From assembly GCA_032622095.1 (NCBI GenBank), contig CP136061.1, positions 199,694,244 to 199,758,243 of the forward strand: a stretch of 64,000 nucleotides of DNA, written 5' to 3'. A program made the position numbers and the translations under genes. Numbering within the stretch: the stretch's first letter is position 1; every line of letters starts with the position of its first letter. This DNA comes from Siphonodentalium dalli. Lineage: Eukaryota > Mollusca > Scaphopoda > Gadilida > Siphonodentaliidae. Below are positions 54,098 through 64,000 of the stretch, piece by piece. The notes below the pieces were generated by a model, which worked only from the letters and a program-made list of their open reading frames with translations, had not been told where the DNA came from and searched no databases.

Positions 54098-54502
54098 GGC
54101 GTCATTGTCACAATTAAGGCATCGATCACATTCACAGCCAGCTTTTCAAATTCTATCGTTTTATGATGCAATATATGAGGTCATTGTGTGAACACACGAC
54201 CAAATTGGTGACGTCATGTTCAAAAACTGGGTTCTTTTATTCAGTTATAGAACTCGAGCAATTCCATGACATTAGGTGTAGTAATGATTAAATAATTTTA
54301 TTTATTTATTTTCTCTCCTATAAATGTAAGTTGTTTTTCATTCATCTATTCAAGAACGTGATTAGCCAAACAATTAGTCTCATTAGACCCACATGAATAT
54401 GAAAAGCGGTTACGAATGTTATCGCCCTTGAAAAGCTGGCTACATTTGTGATCGATTTGCAAAGCTGGCTACGAATGTGATTGATGCCTTGTGACAACGA
54501 CC
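54098..54502. mobile_element. MITE with GCCAGCTTTTCAA inverted arms
   Basis: Left arm GGCGTCATTGTCACAATTAA then GGCATCGATCACATTC and AGCCAGCTTTTCAAA; the right arm is its inverse, ending GTGACAACGACCCC. The right side carries the AGCTGGCTAC-AATGTGAT word twice (about 54437 and 54462). Confidence 0.7.
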
Positions 54503-55229
54503 CCATCAGCTTTAGTTACCTGTATCACATAAACTTTCTATCATTCTATGACTTGATAACTGTTTTGTGGCAATGTAAAATTTTCCAACTATCACCAAAC
54601 ACAACTTTAACTTCATCCATATCATAGTAAATTTTTTGACTTAAGTTCAACAATTTCCCTTATTATAAGCTTGTGTGACAAGCTATAGATAGCCAATGCC
54701 CTGAGGGGGTGCACATATATTTTGACATTTCTCCATATATCTTTACATATCCACCTGCCATCCATTTGGTGTCACTATAGATATATGCTGGTAAATATGT
54801 CGCATGAAACTATTAAAAGATCACATAAGATAGATTGTCATAATAATTGACAGTGTCAGAAACGACCACATCAATTCACCAGTTGTGATAACTTGAACAC
54901 GCCATGTGCTCACGCTGGGTCTTTGTGTCTAGGACTTGTGCTTAAGACATTTCTTTGTGTCTCAGAGATGTGGCGATATTGAAATATCCAATGACAATAG
55001 GCTATAAAATACACAAAAAGAGGCACATTCTGTGAATTTTCTGCTTGACAGATCCCCAAAGGTGGAGAAATGGGTCTTGTGTACTTGACTCACACCCCGA
55101 TAATGGTTGAACTATTGTTATATTTGTGACCTAGTCCCCTCAAACAATCCTTTTTTGAGTTCTGTTGGGCCTGCATTCACACTCTTTATATGCTAGATAT
55201 AAATTCCATTTCAGCAGGGACGCTGCTAG
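54503..55229. other. No recognisable gene
   Basis: AT-rich; nothing supported. Confidence 0.3.
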
Positions 55230-55686
55230 CAAGTCTGAGTTTTAATAATAGTGTGCCTGTTATTTGCAGAATGAGGTTCCCAGAAGGTAAATTTAGTAAC
55301 GCATATTGGGCTAGTATCACTAAATGCATCCTCTGGGCACCTCATTCTGCTTTGGCCTCATATTCTCTGGAAAGTTTCTTTATTATCAAATGTCTATATA
55401 AACTTTTTCACATGGATTCTATTTCTTTTTTAGTTTAGTTTCTCTATATTCCCAAATTGGCAGATGACACATTGCATAATCAAGGTTCCCAATGGGTGTA
55501 CATCACAATATTCACCATTTGGGAACTTCAATCTGAGTACGTCTCCCATAGCAGATGATGCCATGCAGAATGAGGTTCCCAGAAGGTAAATTTTGTGATG
55601 ATAGCCCACTATGCTGGATAGTTTCACTAAATTCACCCTCTGGGGACCTCATTCTGCAAATGTCAGGCACACTAAACTCAGGCTTG
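55230..55686. mobile_element. Family B composite (B6)
   Basis: Ends CAAGTCTGAGTTTTAATAAT and ACACTAAACTCAGGCTTG. Inner fold-back arms at both sides and the unique core with CCAATGGGTGTACATCACAA and its partner CACCATTTGGGAACTTCAAT, as in B8. Confidence 0.8.
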
Positions 55687-56683
55687 GTGGCTGGATGGTG
55701 TTTGATCAGGGTGTCCACCTTCCAACAGCACCACCACAGCACCATTGCACCACCTCCCCTCTGAACTAGATCAAATTCCCTACTGGATGAGAATATATTC
55801 TAACTGGAATCATACCTCAAGTTTCTACCTTTTGGAAAATTTCAACCAGAAACCCCCAACTTCAGCCTGTTTTCCAGCCTGAAATGGCCAAGTGTAGCGC
55901 AGGCATCAAACTATTTATATGTGGTATAATATACAATTTTGTCCAAGTTTGTTAGGGAGTAGGGTGAATGAGACATTCTCCCTCTGTTACTTCATTCCTG
56001 CTATGGAGACATGTTGATAGAGAATCAATAGCGATTTGTCTAGACAATTCTTATAATACAGACAATATACTCAATATATAGTTCAAACATCTTTATTTGT
56101 CACAATAAATGCACATGATATGAGCAGATATTGGATAACGGAATTAGCAGACAATTGAAGGAGTCATTTACACCCCTTGTAAGTTGTCCTGTTAATGTGC
56201 TATGATGCATTTGGGTCCTGTTGATTTGATATGATGCTGTTAGGGCAAACTGATGCTGTTAACAAAAAGTACCGTTAATTTTTTTTAATTTGACTTTTTC
56301 GCGGTGTGACGATAATCTGAACATATCCAAGAAAAGCCATTATGCATATCAAACATTCACCAACATATATATTTAAAAAATAATGTTAATACTCGTTGCA
56401 TTAATTGTTGCAAATTGACTGTAATCAAGATGCCTATTCACGTCGTTTTGCGAACACTAGCACATGCATTATTATATATTTTTTTGAATGTTCCATAACC
56501 CACTGGTTTTTTTTCTCAAATCGCTTGGATTATCCAAACACTGTGAAAATGACAACATTAGAAAAAATAATGGTACTTTTTCGTAATGGCATCAGTTTGC
56601 CCTACCAGCATCATAGCAAATCAGCATGAACACCAGTATCATAGCATATTAGCAAGACCACTTGACCAGGGGTGATTTATAAG
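55687..56683. other. No recognisable gene
   Basis: AT-rich; no supported exon. Confidence 0.35.
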
Positions 56684-56900
56684 TACAGTAATGCTCTAAA
56701 TAATCGACTCCTTAACCACAGCAGAATTATGGGTAACTTTTCAGGATTTTGTCGAAAATATGGCGTGTTGGCATTCATCGGAAAGCTCTCGGCGAGAGCT
56801 TTCCGATGAATGGCAACAAGCCATATTTCTGACTAAATCCTGAAAAGTTACCCATAATTCTGCTGTGGTTAAGGAGTCGATTATTTAGGGCATTACTGTA
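56684..56900. mobile_element. Family A fold-back (A15), full length
   Basis: TACAGTAATGCTCTAAATAA to GGGCATTACTGTA, arms of 100 bases, hinge CTCTCGGCGAGAG. One of the best paired copies. Confidence 0.9.
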
Positions 56901-59900
56901 CATAGTATTATAATACTGTAGCTCTTCTCCCTATCACTATTTGAGTCAAACAAAATGACAGTCAATATGGATACATAGTACTACTCAAACAATTCCATGT
57001 CAATAATGCCATGTTAATAATTAATTCTTTGATGGTTGACACTGTCACACAGGTCATCATTTTCACTGAGCTCTTGGAACAATTAATGCTTTGATGGTTG
57101 ACACGGTCACCCAGGTCATCATTTCCACTGAGCTCTTGAAACCCATTCGAGAATCTGAACCATGCAGCACTTTCTCCACATACCAGAAGCTCATTCAGAA
57201 ATTATTGACCAGCCACAACAACAATTTATCATGAAATCGACATTGTTCTTATAATCTCGTCAAACACAGTTATGATAGAAATATCAATTTGTTTCAACAG
57301 GTTGATCAATATCTTTTGTCTGATTATGGAAGCCGCATGCTAGGGCTTGCCTTTGGAATTCTCTGATTTTATGAGAAACAACACATCAGAAACCCTTGAT
57401 GTTCTTTGGCGGAGATTATTGTTCAACTTGTATGACATGATTGAAGTATTAATGAGTGCACATATGCCAGGCTCTGGTCATTTGACTTATTGTGCTGCAT
57501 ATAAGTGGCAAATGCAAAATTGCTGTTTAATGTATAAATTGCTCATCAGCTATTGTTGCGAATTATGTTGGCATTTTCCCATGACATGGTCAAGATTGAT
57601 AATTTATGGTAACTAGTGTTGCATATTAGCATTTGTTCACTTCAAGCTGACTGACCTTTGGAAGCAGAATGGGACGAGGAATCTTAATTCATCAACAACA
57701 GGAATGTATCTAGGAGGTCTCCATGGGGGGGGGGGTGAGCTTTCCATCTGCACCCCACCTGCTTGAAACAGACCGAAATTTCCAAATCCTGAGAGAAAAT
57801 TCCATTTGCACACTCCCCCCTCCCTTTGGGTTGGAATTTTACCAGCTAGTGTCTCAAACTTTCCAATAGTTGGAAATTTCCAACCTAAGTCCCTCCTTAT
57901 GATTCCATAATTTCCAACTGATTGCCAAATCTCTCCAAAAATTTGACCAAAAGTTTTAAAATATTTTACTTTTGGTCTAAAAACAACAGATTTCACACTA
58001 AATACTGGTTGAAATATCTAACTGTCAAGTTCAACATACTTTTGTTTGTCTCTCCTTACAAACCCTCACTGCAAACCCTCTATCAGAACAACCTCAATAT
58101 ACTTTGGGCTGAAATTTCGGACTTCTGCTGTTTGCGCCATGAAATTTAATACTTTTGAAGAAAAAAAAAATTAACAAGGTTTAATAGGGGGATGAGACAC
58201 ACCCCCCCTAAAAAGTCCCAGTTACCACATTCCTTGTATAGCGTGTGCTTTAAACAAATTATGTTTTATTCATATAAATACTGGTATATGTGCTAATTAT
58301 TAGAAATATGCAATGAATCCGCGGCAACATAACTATACTCAAATTGAGTATTCAGTTATCAAAGAGTTAATTTGCAGGTCTCCTTTCAATAAATTGATAA
58401 ATGTTGAATTGTTGATCCCCTGTCTTGCCTGCATTCCATTAGATCTAATGAGATTTATTCCAGGTCTCTGTATAATGATATTAATGCTGCAAGTGCATCA
58501 TGGCAGATTTACACAATTAACTGCCTTGTTGGAGATTGGAGGCACTGTTTTGCTTCACAGCATATAAATGCCAGGAATTTCCTGTTTTGCACATTGTTTC
58601 CTGCTGGGTTCCGACTGGTGTATGCTGATGAATCAAGAACTTTTAAGTTCATACACCAGCAGGGTTGGGATCTACGTGCGTCATCAGTGTAATCTCTTGT
58701 CAGAGTTGAAAGTTTAGAGAGAAATTTCGCTCTTCTGTTTTTTGTTCGTTGAAAAAAATGTTTACGATAATTGTTTTTTCAAAGTACTATAGAAATCACT
58801 GATGTCCATTCATGCCAGTTCAGGTTCCCATATTTATGGATGCGGTCTGCCAATTTTTATCAAAGTTATGGCCCTTGTCGAATGCTCAATATTTTGGTAC
58901 TTGAGCAATAACTTTAGTCATAGTTGACTGATTATTTTCAAATCAATTGAAATATGGATTACTCGCATGAAAATGTGGTTGAATTTGAGTTTAGTTTTAT
59001 TAATTTGTGTCTGACTTTTGTTTCCGGATGATAAGTCAGGGTTTTTCAGTCTCAGACCTGACAGATTAATTTTTGAGTATTACACTAAAAACGGATATTG
59101 GGAGAGGGTGTCCAGCAGCATTAATTAAATCATGGCTTCTATATATCATATGAATTTCTTTCCAGTGAGATGTTTCTACTTGACAGTATAGTCACTCTAT
59201 ATATTAACTTCTATCATTAATTCTTGCTTGGTCATGTGACAAATTTTGCACAGAGGAATTCATATTACATTCACCTTTATTATCCTCTAAATAGATCAGC
59301 TCTTGTTTAGTTACTGCCTGTACCAAGCTGTGCAAGGGCACATATCTGTCATATTTTACATATTCTGTCACATTTGATGATGGATATACATGTTATCTAA
59401 ATTTCCCTCACTGGAGTATGTGTGATGTCATAAAGCCTTTTGTTTGACCCCTACTTAAAATTATGATACATGAGCAAGGGAATGCCTAATGTGCTTGCTT
59501 ATATGTGTTGCATGGTATACATGTAGGTATTACCAGCATTATTTGAAAATATGAACAATTGTATACTTTCTCATTCGTATATGGTCGTTTTTGTTGAACT
59601 TTTTATCTGAACATTTCTTAAGGGAACTATTTGTCAATGAGTATTTAGTATGGAAATAATTAATAGCCAAACATTCGCCCAACCCATGGCATTTACCTAC
59701 TAATATATGACAAGTACCAGTAGACAAATGGTGACATTTATTGTCCCTCGACTGAAAAAGAAGTAAAATACTATCTAGCCTTCCTTTCACATACATGTAC
59801 ATCTGTGCATCTGAAACATTTGCTGTTCGGGAAATATAACTTGAATAATATGTTACAGAAAGTTATGAAATTTGTTATATCATATCGCCTACAGATAAAT

Positions 59901-60152
59901 ATCAGTCAGTTTCAAATTTTGGTTTCCAGGTGATGGCTTTAGTTTATGATATAGTTATCTGATTTCTTTAAAATCTGTTGCTATAGTTCATCGATTAATC
60001 AAATAGAAATATAAATACAGGCCAAGTTCTAATTTGGGTCTGGTCCTTTCATTTCTGGAGATATGCCTCTTTTAAACTAATAATTTGCTGTTTATTTTGA
60101 GGCCTTGGGTATTATCTTTTGTAAGGAAACCTGGTTCTAACAACACTGATTG
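56901..60152. other. No recognisable gene; minor repeats
   Basis: A 50-base direct repeat (TTTGATGGTTGACAC-GTCAC, near 57030 and 57091), a G run at 57725, a small hairpin at 58617-58664 (TGGTGTATG arms) and a family H piece near 59590-59660. Frames at 57347-57616, 57637-57996 and 58313-58567 lack domains and splice context. Confidence 0.35.
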
Positions 60153-60369
60153 TACAATAGTGCCCTAAATAATCGACTCCTTAACCACAGCAGAATTATG
60201 GGTAACTTTTCAAGATTTAGTCGGAAATATGGCATGTTGCCATTCATCTGAAAGCTCTCACTGGGAGCTGTCCGATGAATGGCAACAAGCCTTATTTCCA
60301 ACTAAATCCTGAAAAGATACCCATAATTCTGATGTGGTTAAGGAGTCGATTATTTAGGGCATTACTGTA
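60153..60369. mobile_element. Family A fold-back (A16), full length
   Basis: TACAATAGTGCCCTAAATAA to GGGCATTACTGTA. The arms carry about ten private substitutions, so it is older than A13 or A15. Confidence 0.85.
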
Positions 60370-62179
60370 TTTTTCAAATATCAAATCTCCAATATACATG
60401 TAACTGTATTCTGGTCTATTTTCATAGGAAATGTCATGTCATTTACTCATGTAAAATTAATTGCAGTAATTGCATCTTTATCAAATTAAACTATCGGTAT
60501 ATACCAGGTATATATACCAGTATGAAGAAATAAGTCACTTTGATGGTAGAGCCAAATAAAGACATGTCGGACATGCTATCTAACTGCAAAGAATGGGAGT
60601 GTTTTAATAACCTCAAGTTTCATTTGTAGGATAGGTCCAGATTGAATTGTAGCTGAGGCAGTTCAAAATTGTTATCACATAACATTACTGCACAAATAAT
60701 TTGATCATGATCATAATCTGATACATATTTTACAACTTGGGTGACTGTTTCTATTATAATGCAACCTTGAAATTGGTATTTTGTTCTATGGCATTGCTTT
60801 AGAATTGCATTACATTCTATATTAGCTTTTACGTCTTTTTGACGGCATTGCCTTTTGTTGTAGCCAAATTCGAAGACTGTTTTAATGTATGGTAAAAATG
60901 GAAAGCCCCCAATGTCTTCATATTAAAAGAAATTCACACATTGCACTGACTTTGTACTGACCAATTTGATTTGATATATCAACATCAGCTTCCTGATCTT
61001 AAGGGACGCATCACAAGGCCTCCACAGTGGGTGAAAAGTCATAAACATCTAAAACAACTATCATCGAAAAGTACATGTAAACATATATACACATTGTCCA
61101 ATAATTTACCATTGTCCAATCAAAATAAAACATTAGATAATGTCAATACATTGAAAACTATTCTGAAAAACAGACTAAAATATTAAAATTCTCCGCGTGA
61201 TCAGCGATATTTTATGACAAATCACTAACAGAAATGTTTACATAACAATGGTTGCAACATGCAATATATAGTTATTAACTTATTGGAGATTTATTTATTG
61301 TCAAAACGAGAAGTCAACCAAGTCAATTTTTTCGCCTGCGCTCTTCTTGGTGATAATCGATCTACAGACTTCTATGATTCCTCACATCTTCCCAATGTCA
61401 CTTTAATATATAATTTCAATGCTGCAAAAAAGTGTAAATGTTCGTGGATCTCGTGGAGCCGCCTTTCTGCATCGACTTCTAATTATTGTAGTAAACTTTA
61501 AAAACTAAACTTTTTTCTTTACTGTTGTCCACAATGATTTCACTTCGAACTAATTCATGACATGACGTGCATTAGCCATACAATATACTCGTTATATTTT
61601 ATATGACAAAATCTCTATTGATATTCTCACTTCCCACCTGCTCAGACTTATTAATATTAGTGGCAAAAAAACAGCTAAGTTATGCCCTGCCACGTGCCTC
61701 ACTCAACTTTATATTGTTAAAATCAAACAAAGGCTTTCAAACATATTTAATCCATTATATGATTGCCTCAAGAGCTTTAGTACCTGATTTTCCAGAGGTC
61801 GTAGGAATGTTTTGTTGGAAGTTTCATTTAGAAAATCAATCTGCCAAGGCATACATGTATTAGTCTTTGCTATGTGATTTTATTCAAGAACCTGGTGGGT
61901 GCAAATTGTTTAATTTTCTGCACCACTCGGCTATATATCAATGAAGTGGTCCATTACACCTGGCTAGAATAGACAGACATCTGCCAGCCCTGATTCACTA
62001 GTCTTTATTTGTATAATACACAGTGTTTAGGAATTAGTGCATATGGTTTGGAGCTCCCAGGTTGAGGAACAAAATCAATTGGGGGGGGGGGGGGTCATTA
62101 GGACCCTATTTTCATTTTTCAGACCGTTCACCGGTAAAGCCTTGGGGCATATGAAATTGTAACGCTCAAAAAAGGATTA
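60370..62179. other. No recognisable gene
   Basis: AT-rich. Frames at 61259-61501 and 61603-61863 (80 and 86 codons) show no domain. A 14-base G run is at 62081-62094. Confidence 0.35.
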
Positions 62180-62352
62180 ACTCCATATTACCATATGGGT
62201 GAACATCACCATCTTCAACTGGGGAACTTCAGTCTGATCTTCCGAAGCAGTTGAGGCCTAAGCAGAATGAGGTTCCCAGAGGATGAAATTGGTGATGCTA
62301 GCCCACTGCAGGATAGCATCACCCTCTGGGGACCTCATTTTTTCTTAGGCCT
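62180..62352. repeat. Family B fragment (B7)
   Basis: Core words (ATGGGTGAACATCACCATCT) lead into one inner fold-back with GAGGTTCCCAGAGGATGAAA and its partner; the outer ends are missing. Confidence 0.65.
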
Positions 62353-62367
62353 CACCAATTATTTTTG

Positions 62368-62985
62368 TTATAGTGCCTTTATATATGGTTTTAATAACAA
62401 TCTATGACAAAGAAATTTATTAAAATACTATAATTCATCACCATTTGCAATATTTGTGTCTCAGAAGGTGCCCATAGAGTAATAGAAAATCATAGAAACA
62501 TTTCCCCCCTTTTTCGCTCCCAGAATGCAACAGAATTCAAACTAAGATATAGAGTTATTTCCCTTCTATTGAAAATAATAGACATTGCAGTATACAGTCC
62601 AGATGAAATTGAATTTATAAGCTCAGACAATGCATGTCCGTACCTCAACAAAAACAACATGCGTTCACAGTTTATTACACCAGATAAGTTGATAATACAA
62701 TGTTTTGGAGCTTCCTCTTTCAAATGGTATATAATATGGCATATAGTTTATATAATGTGATCTGGGGGTTCATGGTATATACTATGGCATATAGTTTATA
62801 TAATGTGATCTGGGGGTTCATGGTATATACTATGGCATATAGTTTATATAATGTGATCTGGGGGTTCATGGTATATAATATGGCATATAGTTTATATAAT
62901 GTGATCTGGGGGTTCATGGTATATAATATGGCATATAGTTTATATAATGTGATCTGGGGGTTCCAAAATTAAGTGGGCCTTTAAA
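62368..62985. mobile_element. Family E copy (E3), reverse, with expanded end
   Basis: Reverse complement of E1: TTTTAATAACAATCTATGAC at the left, CAGATAAGTTGATAATACAA in the middle and CCAAAATTAAGTGGGCCTTT at the right end. Next to that end a 48-base segment is present five times (62724-62963). The E1-type left terminus is lost. Confidence 0.75.
62724..62963. repeat. 48-bp tandem repeat, five units
   Basis: Unit starting ATGGTATATAATATGGCATA and ending GATCTGGGGGTTC, at 62724, 62772, 62820, 62868 and 62916. The only visible difference is ATACTATGG (units 2 and 3) versus ATAATATGG (1, 4, 5). 48 is divisible by three, so both strands give long open frames; these are artefacts of the repeat. 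Confidence 0.95.
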
Positions 62986-62989
62986 CTAA

Positions 62990-63502
62990 AGACAAATAAT
63001 ATACCTAGTCTTTAGTCTTATCTGTATTTTGTTCACAAAAAAACTGTAATCTTGCAATTGAAGAGATACAATATCTTTAATAAAGGTGCAACAGATATAT
63101 CAATGCTCATGTTGGCGATCATCATCAGACATTCTTTATGCTATCATGTCTATTTCAAAAGGTTCCAAGTGGTTCCAGTAATGAGTTTTCTTGGGGGATA
63201 AATTAGAATCGATAAAAAGCTCTTTCTGCTCTTCAAAATGACAGAATTGCTGAGCAATTTTCTTATTTGTATAACATTTTGCTATGGAAACAAAATGATT
63301 TACCCCCTGCCACAATAACTGGAGAATTGGTTATTATATAAAATTATATAAAATGTCATAGCATTTGAATATGACATTCACATGAAACATCACATTATCC
63401 AATTGATCTGACATAGACACAGCTGGTTCACACCTGGGTGTATCTGCATGAAGAATCATGTGATCTTTCAATTCTCATCCGCACCGTAGACATGACTGGA
63501 TT
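62990..63502. other. No recognisable gene
   Basis: AT-rich spacer; nothing supported. Confidence 0.3.
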
Positions 63503-63924
63503 CAAGTCTGAGTTTAGTGTGCCTGTCATTTGCCCAGAGGGTGAATTTAGTGATGATATCCCGCACAGCAGGCTAGCATCACTAAATTCACCTTCTGGGG
63601 ACCTCATTCTGCATGATCTCATCTGCTATGGGAGACATAGACTCAGATTGAAGCTCCCAAATGGTGAATATTGTGATGTACACCCATTGGGAACCTCCAT
63701 GATGCAATTTGTTGTCTGCCAATTTGGGGATATAGAGAAACTAAACTAAATAAGAAATAGAATGTGAAGAAGTTTCTATAGAAATTTGATAATAAAGAAA
63801 CTTTCCAGAGAAGATGAGGCCTAAGCAGAATAGGGTCCCCAGATGGTGAATTTAGTGATGCTAGCCCGCTAAATTTACCATCTGGGGACCTCATTCTGCA
63901 AATGACATGCTATAATCAGGCTTG
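63503..63924. mobile_element. Family B composite (B8), full length
   Basis: Ends CAAGTCTGAGTTTAGTGTG and TATAATCAGGCTTG. Two inner fold-backs and the unique core (CTCCCAAATGGTGAATATTG...CCAATTTGGGGATATAGAG). The left arm lost a few bases (CATTTGC-CCAGAGGG) where other copies have AGAATGAGGTC. Confidence 0.8.
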
Positions 63925-64000
63925 GCTGGACTCAGGAAATAGGAGGATTGAGGCACAATCCCCATTGTGGTTGTTAACCATCGGCAGCCAGCTTACCCCC

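Noticed and set aside
62700-62972. Repetitive protein (plus 90 aa, minus 65 aa)
   Set aside because: The frames exist only because a non-coding 48-base tandem repeat inside a MITE has a period divisible by three.
9650-64000. Second C1-half exon and RA/SARAH exons
   Set aside because: I scanned for Cys-His-x-x-Cys codon patterns and found none in a usable frame. Variants without the Cys before His could have been missed, so this is not proof of absence.

Overview
This is a eukaryotic, gene-poor, AT-rich window from an animal. It looks like a marine lophotrochozoan, most probably a mollusc such as a bivalve. The grounds are spliced coding exons separated by tens of kilobases, a tRNA-derived SINE with an ATCA-type tail of the kind seen in molluscs, many fold-back DNA transposons, and frequent short ACATGTAC-type words. 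The species cannot be named from the sequence alone. There is no operon, bacterial gene, rRNA or convincing tRNA.

Host coding sequence is sparse. At 1148-1402 (minus) there is a candidate first coding exon of a secreted cysteine-rich protein, downstream of a compact promoter with ETS-type and YY1-type motifs. At 9259-9646 (plus) there is a clear exon carrying the first half of a C1 zinc finger most like RASSF1A. It stops at a phase-1 donor in the middle of the finger. At 42999-44883 (plus) there is one very long exon (628 codons) of an acidic, Ser/Asp-rich protein that also ends at a phase-1 donor. I infer that the last two are alternative first exons of one RASSF1/5-like gene, like the RASSF1A and RASSF1C promoters of vertebrates. 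The long exon opens and closes with a DSGxxS motif, and its end resembles the SSGYCS segment of RASSF1C. The RA and SARAH exons would lie beyond the window; the second half of the C1 finger was not found.

Mobile DNA fills most of the rest. At 2777-4837 lies a relic of a two-gene DNA transposon: a YqaJ-type exonuclease fragment on plus, facing a THAP + helix-turn-helix + DDE_4 (Harbinger-like) transposase on minus. At 26186-32239 a 6-kb element has matching TA-CAGT ends and subterminal arrays of CGTGTTC/CGTGGTC words, but no visible transposase. Several short non-autonomous families recur: A (about 16 copies of a fold-back element with TA-CAGTAATGC ends), B (fold-back arms within a larger inverted repeat, ends CAAGCC), C (ends TTAAAGGTACTCAATCCGAT), D (piggyBac-like, TTAA targets), E (ends AAAGGCCCACTTAATTTT), F (9-bp target duplications, Mutator-like), and G/H. 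There is also one SINE with a clean 9-bp target duplication, a possible hAT element, and tandem arrays of 174, about 157, 48 and 42 bp.

If the RASSF reading is right, the 33 kb between the two first exons is an intron made mainly of inverted-repeat elements, so its primary transcript would hold many long RNA hairpins. Family names A-K are local labels for this window only.
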